From Stenotrophomonas sp046736075 (lineage in GTDB: Bacteria; Pseudomonadota; Gammaproteobacteria; Xanthomonadales; Xanthomonadaceae), in NCBI RefSeq assembly GCF_046736075.1, contig NZ_CP177163.1, forward strand, positions 3,472,001-3,536,000: 64,000 bases of DNA. The letters are read 5' to 3'. Of this stretch, positions 9,116 through 17,758 are shown piece by piece. Below the pieces are notes generated by a model, which worked only from the letters and a program-made list of their open reading frames with translations, was not told the origin of the DNA and did not search any database. The position numbers and the translations under genes are program-made. Numbering within the stretch: position 1 is the stretch's first letter; each line of letters opens with the position of its first letter.

Positions 9116-9158
9116 CAGCGTCCCTGCACGGCGTGGTCACCGGCCGGCACGGACGCTG
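9116..9158. repeat. Small inverted repeat between genes
   Basis: CAGCGTCC (9116-9123) pairs with GGACGCTG (9151-9158) around a 27-base loop in the gap between the PHP hydrolase and the next gene. It may be a weak terminator; no T-run follows. Confidence 0.3.
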
Positions 9159-9184
9159 TCCCTCCCTTCCTGCGTGGAACCGCC

Positions 9185-9619
9185 ATGACCACCCTGACCC
9201 TGCACGACCTGGCCAAGAAGATGACCGGCATCGACTTCACGCTGCTGCAGACCCATACCGACAGCGGCGACATCGCCGGCCGTCCGATGAGCAACAACGG
9301 CGATGTCGACTACGACGGCGACAGTTGGTTCTTCTCGCTGGAAGACACCGATGCGGTGCGCCAGATCCAGCGCAATCCGAAGGTGGCGCTGAGCTTCACC
9401 GGAAAGAAGTCGCTGCTCGGCAAGCCGCCGCTGTTCGTGGCGGTGCAGGGCAGGGCGGCGCTGGTGCGCGACAAGGCCGCCCTGCAGCAGCATTGGGTGA
9501 AGGATCTGGACCACTGGTTCGAACAGGGCGTGGATACGCCCGGCCTGCTGCTGATCCATGTCGCCGCCACGCGCATCCACTATTGGGACGGTGAAGACGA
9601 GGGCGAGATCCTGCGCTGA
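9185..9619 (+). CDS. Pyridoxamine 5'-phosphate oxidase-like flavin-binding protein (stress protein 26 type)
   Basis: A 144-residue split-barrel protein. The pattern (an early substrate-facing segment with RPMSN, then DSWFFSLEDT, NPKVALSF, and a late ATRIHYWDGED) matches the general stress protein 26 branch of the PNPOx-like family. These proteins bind FMN or another flavin/deazaflavin, and most are not true PNP oxidases. It stands alone or with the DUF72 gene 11 bases downstream, likely on one transcript. Physiological substrate unknown. Confidence 0.8.
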   Translation: MTTLTLHDLAKKMTGIDFTLLQTHTDSGDIAGRPMSNNGDVDYDGDSWFFSLEDTDAVRQIQRNPKVALSFTGKKSLLGKPPLFVAVQGRAALVRDKAALQQHWVKDLDHWFEQGVDTPGLLLIHVAATRIHYWDGEDEGEILR

Positions 9620-9630
9620 GGGACGCCGCG

Positions 9631-10404
9631 ATGCCCCGCCAACCGTCGGCGCCGGTGGTCCGGGTCGGGTGCGCCGGCTGGTCCATCCCGACCCGCGACG
9701 CCGCGCTGTTCGGGGCGGGCGACAGCCTGCTTGCGCGATACGCCACGCGCTTCAGCGTGGTGGAAATCAACTCCTCGTTCTACCGGTCCCACCAGCGCCG
9801 CACGTACGAGCGCTGGGCAGCCACGGTGCCGGCGCACTTCCGCTTCTCGGTGAAGATGCCGCGCACGGTGTCGCATGACGCGGGCCTGGTCGGCGTGGGC
9901 CCGTTGCTGGACCGTTTCCTCGATGAGGTGGCCGGCCTGGGCCCCCATCTGGGTGCGTTGCTGCTGCAGTTGCCGCCGTCGCTGAGCTTCGATGCGCGCC
10001 GCGTGTCCGCCTTCCTGCGCGCGCTGCGGCGGCGTACGGATGTGCCGGTGGTCTGCGAGCCGCGTCATGCCAGCTGGTTCGATCCGCGGGCCGATGCGTT
10101 GCTGCAGCGGCACGGGGTGGCACGCGCGGCGGTGGATCCCGCCCTGCATCCGCAGGCGGCCGTGCCCGGGGGCGCGCCCACGCCGGCCTACTGGCGCTGG
10201 CACGGCTCACCCCGCATGTACTACAGCGACTACCCCGAGGCCGCCCTGGCGGCGTTGGCCGCCGGGGTGCAACGCCATCTGCCTGCACATGCGCCGGCGT
10301 GGGTCATTTTCGACAACACCGCGCACGGCTTCGCCGTGCCCAATGCGGCACGGCTGCAGGTGCTGCTGGCCGGCACGGGCAGCGCGGGCGGCCGCGCGGG
10401 GTGA
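9631..10404 (+). CDS. DUF72 (YecE-like) TIM-barrel protein
   Basis: A 257-residue protein with the DUF72 signature: VGCAGWSIP near the N-terminus, VVEINSSFYR, FRFSVKMPRTVSH, and a late WVIFDNTAHGFAVPNA. The family folds as a TIM barrel and is widespread, but its biochemical role is not established. It starts 11 bases after the flavin-binding stress-type gene, so co-transcription is likely. Confidence 0.88.
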   Translation: MPRQPSAPVVRVGCAGWSIPTRDAALFGAGDSLLARYATRFSVVEINSSFYRSHQRRTYERWAATVPAHFRFSVKMPRTVSHDAGLVGVGPLLDRFLDEVAGLGPHLGALLLQLPPSLSFDARRVSAFLRALRRRTDVPVVCEPRHASWFDPRADALLQRHGVARAAVDPALHPQAAVPGGAPTPAYWRWHGSPRMYYSDYPEAALAALAAGVQRHLPAHAPAWVIFDNTAHGFAVPNAARLQVLLAGTGSAGGRAG

Positions 10405-10555
10405 AGGGCGCGCGGCGATGCTGCTGTACGATGCGCGGGTCCCACGCCGTCACGCGCGTCCTGCGCGGTCCGTTCCCGACCGCCCGCTTCGCTCCATTCC
10501 CTGAGTGCCGCTTCCCCCTTGGAGGCCGCATTCACCGTACCCCTACGGAGCGCAT

Positions 10556-11233
10556 ATGCCGGGCTATACCACCCGCATCCTCACCATTCCGGTCGGCGGC
10601 CACGACTTCCGCATCCGCGCGCTCAGCGATCTGCAGCAGTTTGCCGACCCCACCGGCCGCGCCCAGCGCGCGGGCATCCACTCCTCGCTGTGGAGCCTGT
10701 TCGGGCAGGTCTGGCCTGCCGGGCGCGTGCTGGCCGAGACCATGAGCCGCGTCGATATTGCCGGCAAGCGCATCCTCGAACTGGGCTGCGGCCTGGGGCT
10801 GTCCAGCCTGGTGCTGGCGCACCGCGGTGCCAACGTGGTCGCCAGCGACCACCATCCCCTGGCCGAGTCGTTCCTGGCCTACAACGCCGGCCTCAACGAT
10901 CTTCCCGCGATCCACTACCGCGACCTGCCCTGGGAACTGCCGGATACGACGCTGGGCCGGTTCGACCTGATCATCGGCAGCGATGTGCTGTACGAACGCG
11001 GACACGGCGTGCAGATCGCCGCGATGATGGAACGCCATGCACAGCCGGAGGCCGAGCTGTTGCTTACCGACCCGGGGCGCGGCAACACCGGCGGCTTCTC
11101 GCGCGCGATGGCGTTGCAGGGCTATGCGGCCAGTGAGGAATTCGGCCTGTTCGATGACGAGGGCAATGCGCCCGGTCGTGGGCGGCTGCTGCGCTATACC
11201 CGCCACGCCGGCAACGCGGTGGCCGCGGTCTGA
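10556..11233 (+). CDS. Class I SAM-dependent methyltransferase
   Basis: A 225-residue protein. The ATG at 10556 is preferred because GGAG at 10547-10550 lies 5 bases upstream; the open frame extends back to 10505 without a ribosome site. The SAM-binding motif I is ILELGCGLGLSSLVLAHRGA, followed by VVASDHH (motif II) and FDLIIGSDVLYE (motif IV region). This resembles the METTL21/lysine-methyltransferase-like group, where the last motif is often (D/E)VLYE-like. Substrate unknown. Confidence 0.82.
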   Translation: MPGYTTRILTIPVGGHDFRIRALSDLQQFADPTGRAQRAGIHSSLWSLFGQVWPAGRVLAETMSRVDIAGKRILELGCGLGLSSLVLAHRGANVVASDHHPLAESFLAYNAGLNDLPAIHYRDLPWELPDTTLGRFDLIIGSDVLYERGHGVQIAAMMERHAQPEAELLLTDPGRGNTGGFSRAMALQGYAASEEFGLFDDEGNAPGRGRLLRYTRHAGNAVAAV

Positions 11234-11282
11234 ACCGGTCGGCGGCACGTCGCGGACGACGCGCCGCCGCCTGCATCGCGCA

Positions 11283-11693
11283 TCAGGCAGGCTGCAGCGC
11301 CGAGCGCAAGGTTGCCACTTCCTGCAGCCATTCCTCGGCGCTGTCGCTCTCTTCCCACAGTTGGCGCAGCTCCGAGTCATCGGCGAGGATGCGTTCGATT
11401 GCCTTCAGTGCGTCCTTGACCAGCGCGGCATCGATGGCCGGCTTGACCTTGGCAACCCAGGCCACGGCATCCTCGTCGGCCGTGAACGCCGCCGTGGGGC
11501 GGCCGAGCCCGGCGGCGATGATCTCGATCGCGGCCAGCGCCTTGGACGCCTCCGGCGCCTCCACGTAGTCCTCGGCACCGAGCACGTCGGCGAGTGCTTC
11601 GCGAACCAGGGCGAGGCCGCTGTGATCGTCCAGATCGCACACCCAGTCGGCGGCGTCGTCGTTGCCGAAGGAATCGGCGGCCCATGCACCCAT
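11283..11693 (-). CDS. DUF4259 domain protein
   Basis: A 136-residue protein beginning MGAWAADSFGNDDAADW, the typical opening of DUF4259. I chose the ATG at 11693 because AGGAG lies about 8 bases upstream. The longer open frame to 11861 adds only low-complexity sequence that overlaps the next gene's 5' region. The rest is helical and acidic. No catalytic residues are recognisable and function is unknown. It converges with the methyltransferase gene and diverges from the MFS gene. Confidence 0.82.
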   Translation of the reverse strand: MGAWAADSFGNDDAADWVCDLDDHSGLALVREALADVLGAEDYVEAPEASKALAAIEIIAAGLGRPTAAFTADEDAVAWVAKVKPAIDAALVKDALKAIERILADDSELRQLWEESDSAEEWLQEVATLRSALQPA

Positions 11694-11859
11694 GTCACTG
11701 CTCCTGTCGGGCGGGTGCCCGTTGTGGGGATCGGTTGATCCCGTGGTACCTCCGTGCCCGTGAGGGCGACCCGCGGGAATGGTCGCATCCGCACCGCCCG
11801 GAAGGGAAGCGCGCGACCTCGACACGGCGTGCAGGCCCGATACCGTAGGCTCGCCAGCC

Positions 11860-13221
11860 ATGACCCCCGCAGTGAAGCCCCATCACATGCCTGATGCCGA
11901 ACCGATCGTCGTGGGCGCACCCGCCGCAGCGCCTGCCGGCCGCACCCGCTCGATGCTGATCGCCGGCCTGTCCACGGTAGTGGAGTGGTATGACTTCACG
12001 CTGTATCTGTACCTAGCCACCGTGGTGTCGCGGGTGTTCTTCGGCGGCGGCGAGCATGCACTGCTGGCCACCCTGGCCGGGTTTGCCGTGTCCTACCTGA
12101 TGCGCCCGCTGGGGGCGTTGTGCTTTGGCCACCTTGGCGACCGGTTCGGTCGGCGCGTGATGATGCTGGCCTCGATGCTGCTGATGACCGTGGCGATGCT
12201 GGCCACCGCACTGCTGCCCACGTTCGCCACGCTGGGCAGCACGGCCGGGGTGCTGTTGCTGCTGCTGCGCTGCCTGATGGCGTTCTCGGTCGGTGGCGAG
12301 TACACCGGCGTGGTCGCCTACCTGCTGGAATCCGCGCCGCCGCGGCGGCGCGGGCTGATCACCTCGCTGGCGTCGGCCGCCAGTGAAGTCGGGGCATTGC
12401 TGGCGGTGGGACTGTCGGCGCTGACCGTTGCGCTGCTGACAACGGCACAACTGGATGCCTGGGGCTGGCGTATTCCGTTCTTCGTGGGGGCCGCGCTCGC
12501 CGGTGCGATCCTGCTGGCGCGCTCGAGGATGCAGGAATCGCCGGAGTTCGAACGGCAACAGGCGGCCGGCACCGTGCCGGTCACCCCGATCCGCGATACC
12601 TGGCGGCACCATCGTGCTGCGGTGGCGCGCACCTTCGCGATTTCCGCGCTCGGTTCGATCACCTACTACGTCGGCATCACCTACGTGCCGGCGTTCCTCG
12701 GCTCGGTGGGCAAGGTCGGCGAATCGACGGCGTTGTGGCTGTCCACGGTGGCAGCGGTGGCGGTGATCGCGGTGACGCCGTTGGCGGGTGCGCTGTCGGA
12801 CCGGATCGGACGGCGCCCCGTGCTGATCGCATTGGCGGTGCTGTCGGCGCTGCTGCCGCTGGGCATGTTCGCGGCGATGGCCGCGGGCAGCACCGTACAG
12901 ATCGGTATCGCCGCCGTGGTGCTGGCGTGCCTGGCCGGGGGCGTCAGTGCGGTCGCCGCCCCGGCGACCGCTGAACAGTTTCCCGGCGAAGGCCGCCTCA
13001 GTGGGCTGGCGCTGGGGGTGACGATGGCAACGGCGTTCTTCGGCGGTGCCACGCCACTGGTTGCCGAACTGCTGGTCCGGCACAGCGGATGGTCCGCTGC
13101 GCCGGGCGCGATGATCGCGCTGGTGGCCGTGCTGGTGCTGCCGGTGATGTGGACGCTGCGCGAGACGCGCCCTCAGAACTTCCAGCGCAGGCTGGCCGAG
13201 ACGAAGCGCGGCTCACCGTAG
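11860..13221 (+). CDS. MFS transporter, metabolite:H+ symporter (MHS) type
   Basis: A 453-residue membrane protein with about 12 hydrophobic segments. The early motif STVVEWYDFTLYLYL and the loop GHLGDRFGRR are typical of the metabolite:proton symporter branch (shikimate, citrate, proline/betaine carriers), as is the second half-loop GALSDRIGRRPVL. The start is ATG 11860; ATG 11887 is an alternative. Its last 49 bases overlap the 3' end of the convergent TonB receptor gene, in different frames. The transported solute cannot be told from sequence. Confidence 0.9.
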   Translation: MTPAVKPHHMPDAEPIVVGAPAAAPAGRTRSMLIAGLSTVVEWYDFTLYLYLATVVSRVFFGGGEHALLATLAGFAVSYLMRPLGALCFGHLGDRFGRRVMMLASMLLMTVAMLATALLPTFATLGSTAGVLLLLLRCLMAFSVGGEYTGVVAYLLESAPPRRRGLITSLASAASEVGALLAVGLSALTVALLTTAQLDAWGWRIPFFVGAALAGAILLARSRMQESPEFERQQAAGTVPVTPIRDTWRHHRAAVARTFAISALGSITYYVGITYVPAFLGSVGKVGESTALWLSTVAAVAVIAVTPLAGALSDRIGRRPVLIALAVLSALLPLGMFAAMAAGSTVQIGIAAVVLACLAGGVSAVAAPATAEQFPGEGRLSGLALGVTMATAFFGGATPLVAELLVRHSGWSAAPGAMIALVAVLVLPVMWTLRETRPQNFQRRLAETKRGSP

Positions 13222-15347
13222 TTGTTGTAGTCCAGGTTGGCCCAGTAGGTCTTGTCCAGCGCGTTGCGCACGCTGAGGGTGGCCATCCAGTTGTCGCTGA
13301 TGCGGTAGTTGGCGTTGAGATTGACCAGCATGTAGGCCGGCTGGTTGATCGTGACGGTGCCGCCCAGCGGGTACGGGATGTTGTAGCCGCGGACCTTGCT
13401 CTGCCACGAGAACCCGCCGCCCAGGCTCAGCCGCTCCAGCACGCCGGACAACTGCACGGTGGTGTTGAGCTGCAGGAAATCTTCGGGCAGGTTGGCGTAG
13501 ATCAGGTCGGTGGTCGCACGGGTCACCTTGACGTGGGTGTAGCCGGCATTGACCGTCCAGCCTGGCAGGATCTGGCCGTTGACGTCCACTTCCCAGCCGC
13601 GCGATTTGGTGCCGTTCACGCCCACGTAGGCCGAACTGCCATCGCTGAGCGAACCGTCCGGCTGGGTCATGTCGCGCACCGCGTAGTTGTCCTGCTTGGC
13701 CTCGAAGATCGCCGCGTTGGCGGTCAGGCGGCCATCGAACCACTGCGACTTGATGCCCGCTTCCAGGTTGGAACCCTGCACCGGCGCGAGCAGGTTCTCA
13801 TTCCTGTCCTTGAAGTTCTGCGGATTGAAGATCTCGGTGTAGCTGGCATAGACCGACAGTTCCGGCAGGACCTCGTACACCAGGCCCACATACGGCGTGA
13901 CCTCGTCGGTGACCTTGTACTGGCCGCTGGTGGCGGTATAGACGCCGCGCGTGTTGTAGGCGCGGGTCAGGGTTTCCCAGCGGCTCAGTCGCGCGCCGGC
14001 GATCAGCGACAGCGGGTCGGTCAGGCGCAGGCGGGTGGACGCGTATACGCCGCTCTGCGTGGTGCGCTGCACGCGGCGGGCGCCGGTGCGGGTGGCGGTC
14101 AGCTCGGGGATGTCGCCGTCCCACGTGTACAGGTTGGGGATGTCGTAGCGCCAGGTGTTGACCGGGGTGAGCGTCCAGGTGGTCGATTCCAGGTCCGACC
14201 AGCTGCCACCCACCACCACATCGTGCTCGCGGCCGAACAGCGCGAAGCTGCCCGACAGGAACACGTCCACACCGTTGCGGGTGTCCTCGGCATCGCCCGC
14301 ACCGGCCATCAGGGTCACGCCGCTGCCGGTGGTGGGATCGGGATAGCCGCTGCCGTACACGCGCACGTTCTGCACGTTGCCTTCGGTGTGCGCGGCATTG
14401 ACCTTCAGCAACCAGTTTTCACCGAAGCGCTGCTCCAGATTGGCGAACGCGGTGCTGGTCTCGCGCTGCCAGCGCGTCCACTTCGGGGCCATGTTGGTTT
14501 CGCGCGGCAGGTGGGCGAAGCTGCCGTCGCTGTTGAAGAACGGCACCGTGCCCCAGGTCGATCCGACCGGGTTGTTGTCCTGGCGCTGGTAGCCCAGGGT
14601 GACGGTGGTGCTGTCGGTGAGGTCGCCTTCCAGCACCGCCATCCCGGACATTTTGTCTTCGGTGTAGCGGTCGTAGTAGTAGTCGCGGTCCTGGTAGGCG
14701 GCGACCACGCGGCTGCGGAAGCGGCCATCGGCGGTCAGAGGCGCGTTGACGTCCGCTTCCATGCGGCGGAAGTCCCAGCTGCCGGCACTGACCGCGAACG
14801 ACGCATCGAACTCGCGGCCGGGGCGCTTGCGCAGCAGGTTGACCGTGGCCGAGGGAATGCCGGCGCCGCTGAGCAGGCCGTTGGCGCCGCGGATGACCTC
14901 GATGCGGTCGTAGAACGCGGTGTCGTATTCCTGGTTGGTGGACCCGCTGTAGGTGGGCAGGCCATCGACCTGGAAGTCAGTGATGGTGAAACCACGTGCG
15001 TAGTACAGCGGGCGCTGCGTGTCGTAGAAAGACACGTTGACGCCGGTGATGTTTCGCATCACATCGTTGATGCTGTACAGCGACTCGCTCTGCAGGCGCT
15101 CCAGACCGATCACGCTGGTCGACTGCGGGGTCTCCTGCAGCGTGATGGCCAGGCGCGTGGTGCTTGACGGCGTGGCCTTGCCGGCCAATACGCGGACCTT
15201 GTCCAGGGTCTTGGCGTCGGCGTTGCCGGTGGCATCGGTGGCGGCGTCGGCCAGCGCCAGCGACGGGGTCATCGACAGCGCGGCAAGCAGGGCCAGGCCC
15301 AGCGGTGCACGGCGGGGGGAGCGGAGCGGACGGTCACGGAAGGACAT
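13173..15347 (-). CDS. TonB-dependent siderophore receptor
   Basis: A 724-residue outer membrane receptor. Signal peptide within about 1-35, a TonB-box-like TLDKVRVL, a plug with ETPQSTSVIGLERLQSE and DVMRNITGVNVSFYDTQRP, then RIEVIRGANGLLSGAGIPSA, and a barrel ending LRWKF. This plug style is that of siderophore receptors such as FpvA/FhuE-like proteins, but without an STN domain, so it does not signal through FecR. The start at 15347 gives a proper signal peptide; the open frame to 15554 is not supported. A probable Fur site lies about 190 bases upstream, suggesting iron repression. Confidence 0.9.
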   Translation of the reverse strand: MSFRDRPLRSPRRAPLGLALLAALSMTPSLALADAATDATGNADAKTLDKVRVLAGKATPSSTTRLAITLQETPQSTSVIGLERLQSESLYSINDVMRNITGVNVSFYDTQRPLYYARGFTITDFQVDGLPTYSGSTNQEYDTAFYDRIEVIRGANGLLSGAGIPSATVNLLRKRPGREFDASFAVSAGSWDFRRMEADVNAPLTADGRFRSRVVAAYQDRDYYYDRYTEDKMSGMAVLEGDLTDSTTVTLGYQRQDNNPVGSTWGTVPFFNSDGSFAHLPRETNMAPKWTRWQRETSTAFANLEQRFGENWLLKVNAAHTEGNVQNVRVYGSGYPDPTTGSGVTLMAGAGDAEDTRNGVDVFLSGSFALFGREHDVVVGGSWSDLESTTWTLTPVNTWRYDIPNLYTWDGDIPELTATRTGARRVQRTTQSGVYASTRLRLTDPLSLIAGARLSRWETLTRAYNTRGVYTATSGQYKVTDEVTPYVGLVYEVLPELSVYASYTEIFNPQNFKDRNENLLAPVQGSNLEAGIKSQWFDGRLTANAAIFEAKQDNYAVRDMTQPDGSLSDGSSAYVGVNGTKSRGWEVDVNGQILPGWTVNAGYTHVKVTRATTDLIYANLPEDFLQLNTTVQLSGVLERLSLGGGFSWQSKVRGYNIPYPLGGTVTINQPAYMLVNLNANYRISDNWMATLSVRNALDKTYWANLDYNNYGEPRFVSASLRWKF

Positions 15348-15532
15348 GCAGGGGTCTCGAATCGGTCTCGGGAGAGGGGCAGCACAGCGGCCCGACGCGA
15401 CAGCGCCAGGCGACAGGTCCTTCTGGAGGGGGGGCGCCGGCAAGGCGCCGGCCGCTGGTGCCGTGGAGCGTTCAGCGGGGCAGACGGCAGTCCGTTGAGA
15501 CCGTCCAGCACCCGCACCGGCAAGGCAGCGGG

Positions 15533-15563
15533 TGCAAATGTAAAGCGTTCTCATTCGCTTTAC
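15533..15563 (-). promoter_or_regulatory. Possible Fur box / iron-responsive promoter region
   Basis: Read on the minus strand, AATGAGAACGCTTTACATT partly fits the Fur consensus with its GAGAA and CATT blocks. The same stretch holds an 8-bp inverted repeat, GTAAAGCG (15540-15547) and CGCTTTAC (15556-15563), spaced by 8 bases. It is the most AT-rich island in the gap upstream of the siderophore-type receptor. Position fits an iron-regulated promoter with a leader of roughly 190 bases. This is inference from sequence only. Confidence 0.5.
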
Positions 15564-15640
15564 AAACCCTTAACGCACCGCGAGGGCTTCGCGCGTGGGA
15601 AACCGGACGCTTCCAGGAGGCGCCAGTGGCCCCGACACGT

Positions 15641-15732
15641 GGGCCGCACTGCCCTTGCGGGCGAAGTAAAGGAGGAGGGGGCGGCCGCAGGCCGGCCCCG
15701 GGGGACATTCGCCGGCAAGGGCAGTGCGGCCC
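15641..15732. repeat. 92-bp element bounded by 18-bp perfect inverted repeats
   Basis: GGGCCGCACTGCCCTTGC (15641-15658) is the exact reverse complement of 15715-15732. Pairing continues inward for about six more bases after one mismatch (GGCGAA / TTCGCC). The core is G- and C-rich. The element lies in a 514-base gap (15348-15861) with no gene. It has the outline of a small non-autonomous element or a strong RNA hairpin; no clear target-site duplication is visible. Confidence 0.55.
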
Positions 15733-15788
15733 AGCGCTCGACCAACCATCCGCTGCTCTGGACCCACATCCGCAGCGCTCGACCAACC
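15732..15788. repeat. 16-bp direct repeat pair
   Basis: CAGCGCTCGACCAACC occurs at 15732-15747 and again at 15773-15788 (41-base period), immediately next to the inverted-repeat element. No function is apparent; it may be a footprint of local duplication or a paired binding site. Confidence 0.45.
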
Positions 15789-15834
15789 CCCGCAGCACCC
15801 GAACCGGCCCCCTTGGCAGGGGCAGGTCCGGGGA

Positions 15835-15854
15835 GGCGCCCGGCGGCGGGCGCC
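15835..15854 (-). terminator. Hairpin after mqo
   Basis: GGCGCCC (15835-15841) pairs with GGGCGCC (15848-15854), loop 6 bases, starting 7 bases beyond the mqo stop on the minus strand. There is no T-run, so termination strength is uncertain. Confidence 0.4.
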
Positions 15855-15861
15855 GCAGGCC

Positions 15862-17550
15862 TTACAGCGCCTGCAGTTCCTCGTTGGCGTTGCGCTTCTT
15901 CTCGGCCGGCGCATTGGCCGGCGGGGTCAGCATCACCGCCGGCGAGGTTTCCACCGGCACGTCCAGGTAGGGCAGCTTCAGAGTCTCGCTGGTCTGGCGG
16001 CGCACCGCGTTGGTCAGCGCCGCGCTGTCGTTGAGCTTGCGCCCGTACGACGGCACGATCTGCTTCAGGCGCGCTTCCCAGCCGGCTGCCATCTGCTCGG
16101 GGAAGGCCTTCTTGAGCAGGTCCAGCATGATCGGCGGCGACGTCGACGCGCCCGGGGACGCACCCAGCAGAGCGGCCAGAGTGTGGTCCTTGTCGGTCAC
16201 GATCTCGGTGCCGAACTGCAGGATCGCGCCCTTCTCCGGATCACGCTTGATGATCTGCACCCGCTGCCCGGCGGTGACCAGCGTCCAGTCCTCGCGCTTG
16301 GCGTTGGGGAAGTACTTGACCAGTTCGGCCTGGCGGTCATCGTCATTCAGGCGCGCCTGGCCCATCAGGTACTTCACCAGGTCCAGGTTCTCCGCACCCA
16401 CATCGAGCATCCCGGCCACGTTGTTGTGGTTCACCGACGAGTACAGATCGAACCACGACCCGTGCTTGAGGAACTTGGTGCTGTACAGCGCGAACGGCCC
16501 GAACAGCACCACCGGCTTGCCGTCCAGCTTGCGCGCATCCAGGTGCGGCACCGACATCGGCGGCGACCCGGTTTCGGCCATGCCGTACGCCTTGACCCCG
16601 TGACGTTCGGCGATGGCCGGCGACTGGAAGGCCAGGAACTGACCGCCGACCGGGAAGCCGGCGTAGTTCTTCGACTCCGGAATGCCCGACAGCTGCAGCA
16701 GCTTCAGCGCGGCGCCACCGGCACCAATGAACACAAAGCGCGACTTGATGGTCGACTCGTTGCCCGACGTGAGGTCCTTCACGGTGACGTTCCAGCTCTT
16801 GTCATCGTTCTGGCGCAGCGCGCCGACTTCATGCTTCAGATGCAGCTGGAAGTTCGGGCTGCGCTGCAGGCCGGCGGTGAGCTGGCGGGTGATCACGCCG
16901 AAGTTCACGTCGGTGCCGAGCGGCATCCACGTGGCGGCCACCTTCTGCTTCGGGTCGCGGCCTTCCATCAGCAGCGGTGCCCACTGCTTGATCTGCGCGG
17001 CGTCTTCGGAGTACTGCATGCCGTAGAACAGCGGGTTCTTCACCAGCGCCTGCTGGCGCTTGTGCAGATAGGCGATGTTGTCGTCGCCCCACACAAAGCT
17101 CATGTGCGGGGTGGGGTTGATGAAGTCCGACGGCTGACTCAGGCGGCCGGCCTTGACCTGGTGCGACCAGAACTGGCGCGAGATCTCGAACTGCTCGGCG
17201 ATGCCCACCGCACGCTTGGTCTCGATGCTGCCGTCGGGCAGTTCCGGCGTGTAGTTGAGTTCGGCGAACGCCGAATGACCGGTGCCGGCGTTGTTCCAGC
17301 CGTCCGAACTTTCCAGGGCAACGCCATCGAGGCGTTCATAGACCTGGATGTTCCAGTCCGGCTGCAGTTCCTGCAGGAACGTGGCCAGCGTGATGCTCAT
17401 GATGCCGCCGCCAATCAGGACGACGTCCACGGGCTTGTCGTTGCCGGCGGCGGGGACCGAGCGCTTGGTCAGCGGCCAGTACAGGAAGAGGGCCGATGCC
17501 AGCAGCAACAGCACGAGCAGGCCGAGGGCGACCTTCGCTAGTTTTTTCAT
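15862..17550 (-). CDS. mqo: Malate:quinone oxidoreductase
   Basis: A 562-residue FAD enzyme that oxidises malate to oxaloacetate and passes electrons to quinone in the membrane, feeding the TCA cycle. The FAD-binding motif VVLIGGGIMSITLATFLQ is at about 44-61, followed by MQO-typical phrases (YERLDGVALESSDGWNNAGTG, NPTPHMSFVWG, GASPGASTSPPIM). An N-terminal hydrophobic helix (about 6-24) precedes the FAD domain and likely anchors it; many MQO proteins lack this. The start at 17550 (MKKLAK) is chosen for that anchor; no strong ribosome site is visible. The gene ends 7 bases before a hairpin. Confidence 0.95.
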   Translation of the reverse strand: MKKLAKVALGLLVLLLLASALFLYWPLTKRSVPAAGNDKPVDVVLIGGGIMSITLATFLQELQPDWNIQVYERLDGVALESSDGWNNAGTGHSAFAELNYTPELPDGSIETKRAVGIAEQFEISRQFWSHQVKAGRLSQPSDFINPTPHMSFVWGDDNIAYLHKRQQALVKNPLFYGMQYSEDAAQIKQWAPLLMEGRDPKQKVAATWMPLGTDVNFGVITRQLTAGLQRSPNFQLHLKHEVGALRQNDDKSWNVTVKDLTSGNESTIKSRFVFIGAGGAALKLLQLSGIPESKNYAGFPVGGQFLAFQSPAIAERHGVKAYGMAETGSPPMSVPHLDARKLDGKPVVLFGPFALYSTKFLKHGSWFDLYSSVNHNNVAGMLDVGAENLDLVKYLMGQARLNDDDRQAELVKYFPNAKREDWTLVTAGQRVQIIKRDPEKGAILQFGTEIVTDKDHTLAALLGASPGASTSPPIMLDLLKKAFPEQMAAGWEARLKQIVPSYGRKLNDSAALTNAVRRQTSETLKLPYLDVPVETSPAVMLTPPANAPAEKKRNANEELQAL

Positions 17551-17758
17551 GGGGATCCCAGAGGAAGGAGACGTGAACAGGATGCCGCCGCTGCCGGGGA
17601 CGCCTGTGAAGACAGGGGTCACAGCGGTTCCTTGGCGCGGATTCTAGCCCTTTCCGGTACGGATTTGGTGCAACGCAGCATCCGATGGGGTGACCCCGAC
17701 CGGTTCACGCAGGTAAACTGAATGCGCAACAGATCGCTACGAAAGAGACAGGTACGCA

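Noticed and set aside
4590..9140. A 1516-residue open frame on the minus strand across the TonB receptor and PHP hydrolase genes
   Set aside because: It is the antisense of two clearly real genes. High GC content keeps stop codons rare in this antisense frame, and its translation has no recognisable domain, only His/Arg/Val-rich low-complexity sequence.
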